Of a stretch of DNA of 64,000 bases, positions 26,999-36,493 are shown one piece after another. The stretch is from assembly GCA_021771715.1 (NCBI GenBank), contig JAETOO010000011.1, positions 1 through 64,000 on the forward strand, given 5' to 3'. The notes under the pieces are model-generated. The model was not told the origin of the DNA. It searched no databases and was given only the letters and a program-made list of their open reading frames with translations. This stretch comes from Oscillospiraceae bacterium. GTDB lineage: Bacteria > Bacillota > Clostridia > Lachnospirales > Lachnospiraceae. How positions within the stretch are numbered: position 1 is the first letter of the stretch; every line of letters starts with the position of its first letter. Made by a program: the position numbers and the translations under genes.

Positions 26999-27901
26999 TC
27001 AGCCCTTTACGGAACCGATCGTAACACCCTTTGCAAAATACTTCTGAACGAACGGGTATACCACCATAAGCGGTACGGCCGCCACAACGACGATACAGTA
27101 CTTCAGCTGCTCAGCCAGCTTCTGCTTCGCGATCATCGCGTCGCCGGACGAGCCCATACTGTTCGCCTGATTCATCAGGACCAGATTTCGAAGGACAACC
27201 TGCAGCGGCATCTTGCTGTCATCCTGCAGATACATCAGTGCGTTGAAGAACTGGTTCCACATCGCTGTCGCATAGAACAGGCACATAACTGCGATGATCG
27301 TGCTGGACAGCGGGATAACGATCTTGAAGAAGAATCCAAAGTCGGAGCACCCGTCCACCTTGGACGCCTCCAGCAGCTCCTGCGGGATGCCGGACTCGAA
27401 GAACGACCGGCACACAATCAGGTTGTACGCGGATACCGCCACCGGGAGCACCATCGCCCAGATGCTGTTGTAGATGCCGAGCTTCTTGATGGTCAGGAAC
27501 AGCGGGATGATACCGCCGCTGAAGAACATCGTGAAGGTAAATACGAAGATCAGTCCTCTTCTTCCCGGGAGATCCTTTCTCGAGAGTGCATAGCCTGCCG
27601 GGATCGTGGCGATCAGGGAGATCACCGTGCCGACCACCGTGTAGAGGATCGTGTTGCCGTAAGCGGTCCACAGCGGCTTGTACTGCAGTGTCGTCTTGAA
27701 ACCGTCGAAGTACGGCTTCTCCGGGTAGAACAGCGGCTTACCGGAATTTACGATAACCGGGTCTGTAATCGACGCCAGCAGTACGTAGTACAGCGGGTAC
27801 ACGATTATGAGACAGATCAGCACCATGATAATAATGTTCACAGTATTAAAAATCCGGTCCGCTTTTGATAATTTGACTTTCTTGCCATGTTTCTTATTCA
27901 T
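26999..27901 (-). CDS. Carbohydrate ABC transporter permease (LplC/MalG type)
   Basis: About 300 residues with six hydrophobic helices. The cytoplasmic EAA loop reads ELLEASKVDGCSDFGFFFKIVIPLSS, the ATPase contact. ATG 27901 has AAAGGAG upstream. The frame overlaps the preceding permease gene if the longer start is used, consistent with one operon. It partners the LplB-type permease and the binding protein. Confidence 0.92.
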   Translation of the reverse strand: MNKKHGKKVKLSKADRIFNTVNIIIMVLICLIIVYPLYYVLLASITDPVIVNSGKPLFYPEKPYFDGFKTTLQYKPLWTAYGNTILYTVVGTVISLIATIPAGYALSRKDLPGRRGLIFVFTFTMFFSGGIIPLFLTIKKLGIYNSIWAMVLPVAVSAYNLIVCRSFFESGIPQELLEASKVDGCSDFGFFFKIVIPLSSTIIAVMCLFYATAMWNQFFNALMYLQDDSKMPLQVVLRNLVLMNQANSMGSSGDAMIAKQKLAEQLKYCIVVVAAVPLMVVYPFVQKYFAKGVTIGSVKG

Positions 27902-27917
27902 ATTCGTCCCTTCTCCT

Positions 27918-28853
27918 TTAGAAAATACTGATGTCACTTACCTTCTTGGCTACCGCGTTTGCAATCACCAGGATGATGAAATTCGCTACGGAATTAAACA
28001 GACCAACGGCTGTTGCAAAGCTGTACTGCGCTGTCTGCAGACCTACCTTATAGACATAAGTTGAAATCAATTCACTGACTACCGTGTTGGAACCGTTCTG
28101 CATCAGGTATGCCTTCTCGTATCCGACATTCATGATGTTACCTGTCTGAAGGATCAGCATCAGGATGACGGTCGGCATGATCATCGGCACATCTATGTAC
28201 AGTACCTGCTGGAACCTTGTAGCGCCGTCCATCGTGGCTGCCTCATAGTACTCCGGGCTGATGCTCGTCAGAGCTGCGATGTAGATGACCGCGTTGAAGC
28301 CCATCGACTGCCAGATGTTTGTTCCGATGAACAGAGTGCGGAACCACTGCGGCAGAGACGTGAACAGGATCTCCTTTCCGCCGCCGCTTGTTACAAAGTA
28401 GTTTACAACACCGTTCGCAGAAAAGAACACGGTGATCAAGCTGACGACAACTACGTTCGACATGAAGTACGGTGCGTAGCTGATGGTCTGAATGGCCTTC
28501 TGTGCCTTTTTGTTGCGAACCTGATTCAGCAAAAGTGCAAATATAATCGGAATCGGGAATGCGATTACCAGGCTCTCCAGGCTGACGATAATCGTGTTCT
28601 TGATCGCGGTAAGTGCGATACTCGTGCTGAAGAACTGCTGGAAATACTTGAACAGCGGATCTGCCCACGGGCTCTTCAGGATGCCGGCGCGGATCTGATA
28701 GTCCTTAAATGCGATAATGACTCCGTACATAGGGTAATACGCAAACACGATTGCCCATACGAGCGCCGGAATCAGCAGCACATAGAGCTGCCATGCTGTC
28801 AGTACCCGGGCAAGGCCGCCTTTCCCTTTTCTTTTGGTACTTGCTTTACTCAT
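27918..28853 (-). CDS. Carbohydrate ABC transporter permease (LplB/MalF type)
   Basis: About 311 residues with six hydrophobic helices. The EAA loop is EYYEAATMDGATRFQQVLYIDVPM. A basic N terminus (STKRKGKGG) precedes the first helix. ATG 28853 has GGGAGGA upstream. It is the first gene of the importer after the LacI regulator, and a LacI-type operator-like sequence lies just before it. Confidence 0.92.
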   Translation of the reverse strand: MSKASTKRKGKGGLARVLTAWQLYVLLIPALVWAIVFAYYPMYGVIIAFKDYQIRAGILKSPWADPLFKYFQQFFSTSIALTAIKNTIIVSLESLVIAFPIPIIFALLLNQVRNKKAQKAIQTISYAPYFMSNVVVVSLITVFFSANGVVNYFVTSGGGKEILFTSLPQWFRTLFIGTNIWQSMGFNAVIYIAALTSISPEYYEAATMDGATRFQQVLYIDVPMIMPTVILMLILQTGNIMNVGYEKAYLMQNGSNTVVSELISTYVYKVGLQTAQYSFATAVGLFNSVANFIILVIANAVAKKVSDISIF

Positions 28854-28890
28854 TGCTCTTCCTCCCTGACTGATTTTGTAGACTGATTTT

Positions 28891-28904
28891 TTCAACGTTT
28901 ACTT
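28891..28904. promoter_or_regulatory. LacI-type operator candidate before the permease genes
   Basis: TTCAACGTTTACTT shares TT[GC]AACGTTT with the site at 30361-30374 upstream of lacI. Both have the central CG typical of LacI/GalR operators and also resemble a cre site. It lies between the lacI stop and the importer genes. Confidence 0.5.
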
Positions 28905-28927
28905 CTTTCCTGTTTCACAATGAACTC

Positions 28928-30007
28928 TCACTCTCTGACGCGTTTTTCAGAATCCCAACCGGATGCCTGTCCCGTCCGGGACTGCTTCGGATCACGAAGC
29001 CCGAGCGTCGTGCCTCCCTCCATGAAGCGCACCGGGAGATCCATAACGCTCTCCACCTGCTCTCCGTTCAGGAGCCTGATGAGGCAGTCCACACCCGCCT
29101 CGGCGATCGCCCTCGTGTCCTGGTAGATGCTGGAGACAAACAGCCCGCCCGAGTTCATGACCCGCAGGCCGTCGTAGCCGATCAGCTGAACGTCCTCCGG
29201 CACCCGGTATCCCATCGCCCGCAGCTCCTCCATGACAACCACCGCCAGGTGATCCGCCCCGGCGAAAACACCGTTCGGCCTTCTGTCGTTCACCGTCTCC
29301 TCCATATGTACCTTCAGCACATTGTGAATCACTCCTCTGGCGGAGAAGGCCGAGAACACCGACGACACCTGGTTCTCCGAGATGGACACGCTGCTGTAGG
29401 GGATCCCGTGCACGATGCAGTACTCCTCGAAGCCGTCGCGCCGCCTGCTCACTTCACTCTCAACGGATGAGATCGTCTGCAGGAACAGCAACTCCGTCGC
29501 GCCACGCCGGACCAGATTCTCCGCGGCAAGCTGTCCGCCCAGGAAATTGTCGCACGCCACGCACGGGATGCGCTGCGGAAAGTGGCGCTCAATCGACACA
29601 ACCGCCATCGACTCGTCCACGTACTCCTCCACATCGCTGAAGCTCACTCCGATGATCCCGTCTACCTTGTTGTTCTTTGCCATCTTGAGATACCGGATCT
29701 CTTTTTCCGGATTGCCCTCTGAAATGCACAGGAGCGGATACTTGCCAGCAAGGGCCAGCTCCCTTTCCAGATCCTGAAGCAGCGTACTATAAAATGGATT
29801 GGAAATATTCGGCAAAATCAAAACTACATAGTCTGTTCTCTGCGTCCGCAGCCCTCTCGCCAGGCCGTTGACCTGATACCCGAGCCTGCGGATCGACTCC
29901 TCTACGCGCCGTCTACGCTCCTCTCCTACTCTGCCGCCGTTCAAAACATTCGAGACCGTTCCGACTGACACACCAGCATCCTGTGCTACATCTTTAATTG
30001 TCGCCAT
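28928..30007 (-). CDS. LacI family transcriptional regulator
   Basis: A 359-residue regulator. The N-terminal DNA-binding region reads TIKDVAQDAGVSVGTVSNVL with hinge VNGLARGLRTQRT. The periplasmic-binding-like sugar sensor domain follows from ~60 (YVVLILPNISNPFYSTLLQ). A 40-residue polar tail follows the core domain. It probably senses the sugar imported by the adjacent ABC system and represses that operon and itself. CG-centred operator candidates occur on both sides of the gene. Confidence 0.92.
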   Translation of the reverse strand: MATIKDVAQDAGVSVGTVSNVLNGGRVGEERRRRVEESIRRLGYQVNGLARGLRTQRTDYVVLILPNISNPFYSTLLQDLERELALAGKYPLLCISEGNPEKEIRYLKMAKNNKVDGIIGVSFSDVEEYVDESMAVVSIERHFPQRIPCVACDNFLGGQLAAENLVRRGATELLFLQTISSVESEVSRRRDGFEEYCIVHGIPYSSVSISENQVSSVFSAFSARGVIHNVLKVHMEETVNDRRPNGVFAGADHLAVVVMEELRAMGYRVPEDVQLIGYDGLRVMNSGGLFVSSIYQDTRAIAEAGVDCLIRLLNGEQVESVMDLPVRFMEGGTTLGLRDPKQSRTGQASGWDSEKRVRE

Positions 30008-30441
30008 ACTGCCATACCTCTCTAACTAGAATTCAATTAAATCTGCCAGCACCTTCTGAAAAACTCTGTGGTTCTGCATCCCTCCCTCTGATGATTCCAT
30101 ACATAGACGCATGATCAATTTAATACATTCTGTTCATTTTAAATCGTTTCATGTATGCGCATTCCCCAAGTTTTCTAGGCAAAACCATTATATATATATA
30201 TATATTTGTGCAATATTGCTTTTTTACAAAATATGGACCCCGTTTTTGTATATAATTGCTAAAAAAATCTCCGTTTCAAGTCTGTCCCGGGGAAGCGCTT
30301 CCTCTATTGTATGACTATTTTGAATATTCATTCAATTCCAGCCGTTTTCAAGCCCTTTCGTTGAACGTTTCACTTTTTTTCAGGGGTTTTGGGTGAATCC
30401 TGCTGGAAAAAATGAATCTTGAAATTTCTGTTCACTTTTCG
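30008..30441. promoter_or_regulatory. Upstream region of lacI with operator-like sites
   Basis: This AT-rich spacer contains a TA dinucleotide run near 30189-30205 and a perfect palindrome GGAAGCGCTTCC at 30291-30302, which resembles LacI/GalR or cre operators. TTGAACGTTTCACT at 30361-30374 is closely related to the site before the permease genes. No gene is visible. Confidence 0.5.
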
Positions 30442-30470
30442 GTGACAGCGCGGGGCAAATCTGCTATACT
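30442..30470 (+). promoter_or_regulatory. Candidate promoter of the DNA polymerase IV gene
   Basis: GTGACA (30442-30447) and TATACT (30465-30470) with a 17-bp spacer lie 157 bp before the start. I found no clear LexA box of the CGAAC-N4-GTTCG type. Confidence 0.5.
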
Positions 30471-30627
30471 GTAGCAAACATATATTCGGTAAATAATTTC
30501 CTTCCATCGTTCACACTGCGCGGGATCGCCGGCGGGAGTCCAGGCCCGCGCTTTGCCAAATACCTGCCGGAGCTATGCGGCGCGTTTGTATTATCAATTC
30601 GGATTTTCGATCCGGAAAGGAGCTGCC

Positions 30628-31887
30628 ATGCGTCTGATCTTTCATATAGATGTCAATTCTGCATTTTTGAGCTGGAGCGCGATCGAAAAGCTGAAGACCA
30701 GCCCGGAGCTCGACCTGCGCACGATTCCCGCGATCATCGGCGGGGACGAGCGGACGCGCCACGGCGTCGTGCTCGCGAAGTCGATCCCCGCGAAACGGTA
30801 CGGGGTGCAGACGGGCGAGCCGGTCGCGAACGCGCTGCGCAAGTGCCCGTTTCTCGTCATGGAGCCGCCCGACCACCGCCTCTACCGCCGCCGCAGCCAC
30901 GAGCTGATGGAGCTGCTGCACTCCTACACGCCCGACATCGAGCAGCTCTCGATCGACGAGTGTTTCCTGGACTACACGCCGATCAGCCACCGCTTCCCGT
31001 CCCCGGAATCAGCCGCCAGGACCATCGCGGACCGGGTGCACGACACGCTCGGCTTCACCGTCAACATCGGCATCGCGCCGAACCGGCTGCTCGCAAAGAT
31101 GGCGAGCGATTTCGAGAAGCCGGATCGGGTGCACACCCTCTACCCGGAGGAGATTCCGCAGAAAATGTGGCCGCTCTCGGTCCGCGACCTCTACATGGTC
31201 GGGAAGCGCAGCGCGGCGCGGCTCGAGGAGCTCGGCATCCGCACGATCGGGGAGCTGGCGCACTGCGATCCGGCGTTTCTGCAGTCCCATTTCAAGAGCC
31301 ACGGCAGGACCATGTGGGAGTACGCGAACGGCATCAGCAGCGACGTCCTCCAGCTCGAGGACCAGGACGCCAAGTGCATCGGGAACTCCACGACGCTCGG
31401 CGCCGACGCGACTTGTGCCCCGGCCGCCAAGCACGTCCTGCTCGAGCTCGCCGAGGAGGTCTCCGGCCGTCTGCGCCGGGCGCATCTGCTCGCGGGCAGC
31501 GTCACGGTCGAGATTAAGTACAACAATTTCCGCTCGTGCTCGCGCCAGACGCAGCTCTCCACCCCGCTTTCCGCGACCGACGCGCTCTACACCTGCGCCT
31601 GCCGCCTGTTCGACGAGCTCTGGAACGGGACGCCGATCCGCCTGCTGGGCATCCGCACCGCCAAGCTGCAGTCCGAGGACGCGCCGGTGCAGCTCTCGCT
31701 CTTCGAATGGGAGAAACAGGCCGCCCTCCGCCCTGCTGCGGCGAAGGAAGAGGGAGCACAGGCACCGCGCCCGGCAGCCAGCCTCGAGCGGCAGCGCCGC
31801 CTCGACGCCGCAATGGATCAGATCCGCCAGCGGTACGGGGACTCCGCCATCATAAAGGGAGCGTTTCTGCCGAAGAAAGAACGTTGA
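30628..31887 (+). CDS. dinB: Y-family DNA polymerase IV
   Basis: A 419-residue translesion polymerase. The catalytic palm shows FHIDVNSAFLSW (first Asp) and SIDECFLDYT (SxDE motif with the second acidic pair), then a helix-hairpin-helix region (MVGKRSAARLEELGIRTIGEL) and the little-finger domain. LSLFEW near the C terminus may be the beta-clamp motif. AAAGGAG sets the ATG at 30628. It copies damaged templates with low fidelity. The gene stands alone on the plus strand. Confidence 0.93.
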   Translation: MRLIFHIDVNSAFLSWSAIEKLKTSPELDLRTIPAIIGGDERTRHGVVLAKSIPAKRYGVQTGEPVANALRKCPFLVMEPPDHRLYRRRSHELMELLHSYTPDIEQLSIDECFLDYTPISHRFPSPESAARTIADRVHDTLGFTVNIGIAPNRLLAKMASDFEKPDRVHTLYPEEIPQKMWPLSVRDLYMVGKRSAARLEELGIRTIGELAHCDPAFLQSHFKSHGRTMWEYANGISSDVLQLEDQDAKCIGNSTTLGADATCAPAAKHVLLELAEEVSGRLRRAHLLAGSVTVEIKYNNFRSCSRQTQLSTPLSATDALYTCACRLFDELWNGTPIRLLGIRTAKLQSEDAPVQLSLFEWEKQAALRPAAAKEEGAQAPRPAASLERQRRLDAAMDQIRQRYGDSAIIKGAFLPKKER

Positions 31888-31926
31888 AGCGCCGTGTTGC
31901 AGTCCGGCCGTCGGCGGAACCGTAAC

Positions 31927-31946
31927 GTGCTCTGCCGCGGCAGCAC
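31927..31946 (+). terminator. Hairpin downstream of dinB, terminator-like
   Basis: GTGC and TGCCG pair with CGGCA and GCAC, followed after six bases by TTTTT. It is a plausible end of the dinB transcript. Confidence 0.5.
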
Positions 31947-31958
31947 AGTAAATTTTTC

Positions 31959-31987
31959 TTGACACGCAGAAAAAGCGAGCGTAAACT
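31959..31987 (+). promoter_or_regulatory. ilvE promoter
   Basis: TTGACA (31959-31964) and TAAACT (31982-31987) with a 17-bp spacer, 34 bp before the ATG. No T-box leader is present. Confidence 0.7.
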
Positions 31988-32020
31988 ACTTATAATCTAC
32001 TGGAAAGAAGGAGTCCTATT

Positions 32021-33046
32021 ATGGAAAAGAAGAACATCGACTGGGCGAACCTCGGCTTCGGCTATATCCCGACCGACAAGCGGTTCGTGTCAAATTACAA
32101 GAATGGGGCGTGGGACGAGGGCGTGATGACCTCCGACGCGACCGTGACGATTACCGAGTGCGCAGGCGTGCTGCAGTACGCGCAGACCTGCTTCGAGGGC
32201 ATGAAAGCGTACACGACCGAGGACGGCCACATCGTGACCTTCCGCCCGGACCTGAACGCAGAGCGCATGGAGAATTCCTGCAAGAGACTGGAGATGCCGG
32301 TCTTCCCGCAGGACCGTTTCGTTGACGCGGTGGTGAAGACCGTCGCTGCGAATGCTGCTTATGTGCCGCCCTACGGCTCCGGCGCTACGCTCTACATCCG
32401 TCCGTACATGTTCGGAAGCGACGCAGTGATCGGCGTGAAGCCGGCAAATGAGTATCAGTTCCGCGTGTTCGTGACACCGGTCGGCCCTTACTTCAAGGGC
32501 GGGGTGAAGCCGCTCACGATCCGCGTCTCCGACTTTGACCGCGCGGCGCCGCACGGCACCGGCCACATCAAGGCCGGCCTGAACTACGCGATGAGCCTCT
32601 ATGCGATCATGGATGCGCACCGCCAGGGCTACGATGAGAACATGTACCTCGACGCTGCGACCAGGACGAAGGTCGAGGAGACCGGCGGAGCGAACTTCCT
32701 CTTCGTCACGAAGGACAACAAGGTCGTGACTCCGAAGTCCGACAGCATCCTGCCGTCGATCACCCGCCGCTCTCTGCTCGTGGTCGCAAAGGATTACCTC
32801 GGACTCGAGGTCGAGGAGCGCGAGGTCTACTTCGACGAGGTCAAGGACTTCGCGGAGTGCGGACTCTGCGGCACCGCGGCTGTCATCTCCCCGGTCGGCA
32901 AGATCGTCGATCACGGCAACGAGATCTGCTTCCCGAGCGGCATGACCGAGATGGGGCCTGTCACGAAGAAGCTGTATGAGACCCTCACCGGCATCCAGAT
33001 GGGCCGCCTCGAGGCGCCGAAGGGCTGGATCAAGGTTATCGAGTAA
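32021..33046 (+). CDS. ilvE: Branched-chain amino acid aminotransferase
   Basis: A 341-residue fold-type IV PLP enzyme that interconverts Leu, Ile and Val with their 2-oxo acids. It has CFEGMKAY near residue 65, the PLP lysine in GTGHIKAGLNYA (~189) and the phosphate-binding region GLCGTAAVISPVG. The length matches the bacterial BCAT group. GAAGGAG precedes the ATG. It is monocistronic, with its own promoter and terminator. Confidence 0.95.
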   Translation: MEKKNIDWANLGFGYIPTDKRFVSNYKNGAWDEGVMTSDATVTITECAGVLQYAQTCFEGMKAYTTEDGHIVTFRPDLNAERMENSCKRLEMPVFPQDRFVDAVVKTVAANAAYVPPYGSGATLYIRPYMFGSDAVIGVKPANEYQFRVFVTPVGPYFKGGVKPLTIRVSDFDRAAPHGTGHIKAGLNYAMSLYAIMDAHRQGYDENMYLDAATRTKVEETGGANFLFVTKDNKVVTPKSDSILPSITRRSLLVVAKDYLGLEVEEREVYFDEVKDFAECGLCGTAAVISPVGKIVDHGNEICFPSGMTEMGPVTKKLYETLTGIQMGRLEAPKGWIKVIE

Positions 33047-33100
33047 TGGATCGCCGCCGTTTTGGGGCGCGCGAATTTGGACGAAAGAGTGAAAAAGAAA

Positions 33101-33135
33101 CCGCTGTCGCCACAGTGAAACGACAGCGGTTTTTT
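33101..33135 (+). terminator. Intrinsic terminator of ilvE
   Basis: CCGCTGTCG (33101-33109) pairs perfectly with CGACAGCGG (33121-33129), followed by TTTTTT. Confidence 0.9.
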
Positions 33136-33206
33136 CTTTCGCACCCATAGAACATGATTTTCACCCTCTGCATAAGGCAGAGGATAGATTCGCCTTTTTC
33201 TGTATG

Positions 33207-33800
33207 TTACAGCAATTCGCAGTCCTTCAAAATTCTCTCTATTGCCTCCCACGCAGAAAGAGAGGGATTTTCTTTATAATATTTATACCCTTTACGCTGG
33301 TGCAGTGTATAGCCATTCTCCTGATTTCTCTGCATAATTCTCCTCGCACGCCGTATGGCATCAAGCACGTTTGAGAGATTCATTTTATTTAAACAACGTT
33401 TGAAATTATCTTCATGCTTGTATTCATCCATATTTTCAAATCTCTCACTAAAAGCTTTATTTATTGGCGTGATATACTGCCTTCTATGCGCATAGGAAGC
33501 ATTACAATCTGTCATGTGCAATATAATCCATAAATCAAAAGTGAAATTGCTATACCCTGATTTGTATTTTATCTGTTTACCTAATTGTTCTGCTCTCTTC
33601 ATATTATCCATAGCGTCTTGAAACCCCTGCACATGAATCGGCTCATCACTTTCATAGTCAAAGAAATGATAGATCTCAATCTTTTTTGTGACAGTCAAGG
33701 CCTTTGCATATTTCAGTGGATTCTTTCTCACCGGACAATCGATGGAGACTTTACAGGCTGATTTTTCAGTATTATTAATAAGGTCCTGCAGCCATTTCAA
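33207..33800 (-). CDS. RloB-like protein, start codon apparently lost
   Basis: The first usable start is TTG at 33798-33800 (197 residues). However the same frame is open upstream to 33839 and reads YYFSVEGETEQWYL, which carries the EGxTE Toprim-like motif that begins RloB-family proteins. Before that come the codons TAA and CTA and the TAG of the preceding ATPase gene, all in the same frame and without any start codon. C-terminal NFTFDLWIILHM matches the family FELWLLLH motif. RloB is an accessory nuclease-like partner of RloA in restriction/defence islands. It is either a recent pseudogene or is translated by an unusual route. Confidence 0.65.
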   Translation of the reverse strand: MKWLQDLINNTEKSACKVSIDCPVRKNPLKYAKALTVTKKIEIYHFFDYESDEPIHVQGFQDAMDNMKRAEQLGKQIKYKSGYSNFTFDLWIILHMTDCNASYAHRRQYITPINKAFSERFENMDEYKHEDNFKRCLNKMNLSNVLDAIRRARRIMQRNQENGYTLHQRKGYKYYKENPSLSAWEAIERILKDCELL

Positions 33801-33845
33801 ATACCACTGCTCTGTCTCTCCCTCAACGCTAAAATAGTATTATAG

Positions 33846-35186
33846 CTACACCTCTTCTTCTCTATCCAAAATCTCCTCAAAGATCGGTGTAAAATCAATA
33901 TCCTTAATTGCACCATACTGACTGATAAAATATTTTCCCATATAATCTTCATGTTTGCGAACGCCTTTATCACCCGTTGTCCCAAAATCGGATAATGCAT
34001 ACAGGATACTCCGGTGACTTTCATCATCGCGCTCTACAAACTTAATCTCATCTCTCCGGAAAAGATTAGAGTTCAAAAAGATTGGATTGTGCGTATTAAA
34101 AATCAACTGTGCGTGGTGAATGTTGATCTCATCATTATGAAAGACATTGATAATACTCATCAATGCCATTGGATGAATCGACGCGTCAAACTCATCAACC
34201 ACCAAAATTCCACCTATCTGAATCGCTTTTATCACTAATGGAAACATATTAATAAATCGTATTGTTCCGTAAGATTCAAAAATCTCTGCTGCAATAGCGG
34301 CACTTTTCTGGTTTTTCGTGTTTTGAAAGATAGAATACAGCTTTGCATCCGGTTCATCTTCGTTGACTACATACCCTACTGCATTTGAATTAATTCCGAA
34401 TAATTTTGCTGCTTTATCGGTTGTCTTTTCTACATAAACCGCCTTTTTCTTAGAATCAGCAAACCTTTTTATCAGCTGCATAGAATCCGCACGATAGATT
34501 ATCATAAACTTATTTGTAAACCAGTCCACAATCAGTTTCGTAAATTTCTGTGAAAAAATGAGTCTGAATCCATTTGTTAAAAACAATTCATCTTGAACTA
34601 AGCTATTCTCTGCAATCTCTCTTACGCTTTCCACATTTTTCTCCATCGCATCAGAGAGGTACGCTTTAATCGTTTTCATCGTTCCAATATGCAAGTCATC
34701 CGCCCGCTGAAAAATCGGCTCTCCATTTACAAAAAGAGTTTCAGATACTATTTTTCTCGAATATTTTTCATCAAGAAACGTACCTAAATCCATCTCCAAC
34801 TCATACAAAATTCTAAATTGATCTTCTCCTTCTTCCTCATAAAATTCAACAGCAAATAAAACTGGTTTCCCTTCTGTCTCATTATTGTTGGGAATTAACT
34901 CTAATGCCACCGCTGCTGGATTTGGTGAAGATTTTTCTTCAGAGTTTCTAATATTTCCTCGCAATACAATCGCGCGAAACACATCCATTGCACCTATAAT
35001 GTTTGTTTTTCCCGAAGCATTCGGACCATAAATCACGGAGGAACTCAAGCCCTTTATTTCTTTTCCTTTTATCTTAATCTTCATCAGACTATAATCCAAT
35101 CCCTTCTGCTTTGGTGCAGCAACCATAGAAAAACTGGCTTCCTCTACAAATGATTTATAGTTCTTTGTCCTAAATTCAAGGAGCAT
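33846..35186 (-). CDS. RloA-like AAA ATPase (defence-associated)
   Basis: About 446 residues. The N terminus MLLEFRTKNYKSFVEEASFS is typical of AAA_15/21 ABC-type ATPases. Walker A is GPNASGKTN (~53-61), and Walker B is GILVVDEFDASIHP with a following H-loop FNTHNPIF. GGAGGGG sets ATG 35186. It is paired with rloB, and both genes are AT-richer than the surroundings, which suggests transfer. RloA/RloB pairs are linked to abortive infection or tRNA/DNA cleavage. The effector activity here is inferred only from the family. Confidence 0.82.
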   Translation of the reverse strand: MLLEFRTKNYKSFVEEASFSMVAAPKQKGLDYSLMKIKIKGKEIKGLSSSVIYGPNASGKTNIIGAMDVFRAIVLRGNIRNSEEKSSPNPAAVALELIPNNNETEGKPVLFAVEFYEEEGEDQFRILYELEMDLGTFLDEKYSRKIVSETLFVNGEPIFQRADDLHIGTMKTIKAYLSDAMEKNVESVREIAENSLVQDELFLTNGFRLIFSQKFTKLIVDWFTNKFMIIYRADSMQLIKRFADSKKKAVYVEKTTDKAAKLFGINSNAVGYVVNEDEPDAKLYSIFQNTKNQKSAAIAAEIFESYGTIRFINMFPLVIKAIQIGGILVVDEFDASIHPMALMSIINVFHNDEINIHHAQLIFNTHNPIFLNSNLFRRDEIKFVERDDESHRSILYALSDFGTTGDKGVRKHEDYMGKYFISQYGAIKDIDFTPIFEEILDREEEV

Positions 35187-35638
35187 ACAATCCCCTCCAT
35201 TCTGCCGAATTTTTGCAAAATCTTGTTTCAATTATAGGTGTATTTCTGGTATATGTCAACAATTCCAGCCTGATTTTACATGTTTTTTGCAAAATCAATT
35301 TACATTTTTGTTTCAATCACTCGGTCAGCCATATTCTTTTGTATAGTGATAGTAAAACCCGTATTGTTATGATATCCTGAAACCTGAAATTTTTTCAGAA
35401 GCACTGTAAGTAAGGCTCTGCCAGATTGCAAAAAACTGTTATTACACCTATATGAGAAAATCAAAACGGACGGATGGCTTGGACGATGCGCAGCTGTCGG
35501 AATTGTCATCCACAGAAGATATGGTCGAAGAACCGTACATGAAGTGCGAGGAAACCGCGCGGATCTGAACGGCGCTGCATCACGCCTCATCCTCGTGGCT
35601 TCCTCGCTGGCTGTGTGCGTTTGGGGATTGCTTAATTG
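35187..35638. other. Spacer with a doubtful 38-codon frame
   Basis: ATG 35452 to TGA 35568 on the plus strand encodes 38 acidic residues (MRKSKRTDGLDDAQLSELSS and on), but it lacks a ribosome site and similarity I can recognise. The spacer may hold a gene remnant left by insertion of the RloAB segment. Confidence 0.4.
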
Positions 35639-36493
35639 CTACCGTTTCAGCGCTGCCGTCTCCCCCGGTGCGACCGCAATCGTTTCATTTCCGGTCGCAA
35701 ACCAGACGGTGCGCACCGTCGGATTGTAGACGTATCTGCCGTTTGCGGAGTAGCGCAGCTGCTTTGCGGCGTTCACATAGTCGCAGATCTCCTGGTTGGT
35801 CGCATACCAGATCTCCTCCCCGTGTCCGCTCATGCGCTGCATAAATGTCTCGATCCGGTCCCAGTTGTCGTAGACGTCGAACTCGTATGTATGCCCCCAC
35901 ACGTAAAAGAGCAGCGGGCCGCGGTAGTCCTCCACCGGCTTCAGAAATGATTCCCCGAGCGCGAACAGCCGCTCGTCGTTGTGGTGGCAGGTCGGGTGCC
36001 ACTGCAGGAAGTCCTCCGGCAGCGCAAAGGTGCCGGTCGCGGCGACCGTGCGCGCATACTCGATCTGGCAGTTTCTCAGCACCGCGAGCAGTTCCTCGGA
36101 ATACGTGCCGAACGGGTACGCCATGCCGCGCACCGGCGCTTTCGTGATCTCCTCGATATTCCTGCGGTCCGCCATCACCTCATACGCGGCCGTCGCCGTC
36201 GGGACAGCCGCCAGATCCAGGTGCGTCAGCCCGTGCACCGCGAGCTCCTGCCCGGCGTAGACCTCCGGAATCTCCTCCGGGTTCAATTTGTAATGCGTCA
36301 CCGTCTTCCCGTCCTGTGTGTGGTGATCTTGGTTCCCCAGAAGCCCGGTGTTGATGTTAAATGTGCCTTTCAGACCGAACCCGTTCAGCAGCTCCAGGAA
36401 CCGCACATCCTGCGTCACCGCGTCGTCGTAGCTGAAGGTCAGCGCCTTCTTTCGCCCTTCCGGAAACAATAAAGTATCTCTTCTCAGTCCCAT
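35639..36493 (-). CDS. Polysaccharide deacetylase family protein (CE4-like)
   Basis: A 284-residue NodB-fold protein. The first motif is ALTFSYDDAVTQD (metal-binding Asp pair), the second AVHGLTHLDL (HxxxH), with MAYPFGTYSEE and WHPTCHHN further on. No signal peptide, so it acts in the cytoplasm or on small glycans. GGGAGG precedes the ATG. The substrate, an N-acetylated sugar, is not predictable. It follows the MoxR/VWA genes on the same strand after 168 bp. Confidence 0.85.
   Translation of the reverse strand: MGLRRDTLLFPEGRKKALTFSYDDAVTQDVRFLELLNGFGLKGTFNINTGLLGNQDHHTQDGKTVTHYKLNPEEIPEVYAGQELAVHGLTHLDLAAVPTATAAYEVMADRRNIEEITKAPVRGMAYPFGTYSEELLAVLRNCQIEYARTVAATGTFALPEDFLQWHPTCHHNDERLFALGESFLKPVEDYRGPLLFYVWGHTYEFDVYDNWDRIETFMQRMSGHGEEIWYATNQEICDYVNAAKQLRYSANGRYVYNPTVRTVWFATGNETIAVAPGETAALKR

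Noticed and set aside
30185-30210. TA-repeat as a replication origin or recombination site
   Set aside because: It is only a short dinucleotide run, with no DnaA boxes or dnaA/dnaN genes nearby.
35452-35568. 38-codon plus-strand frame as a gene
   Set aside because: No ribosome site and no recognisable similarity; left as part of the spacer description.
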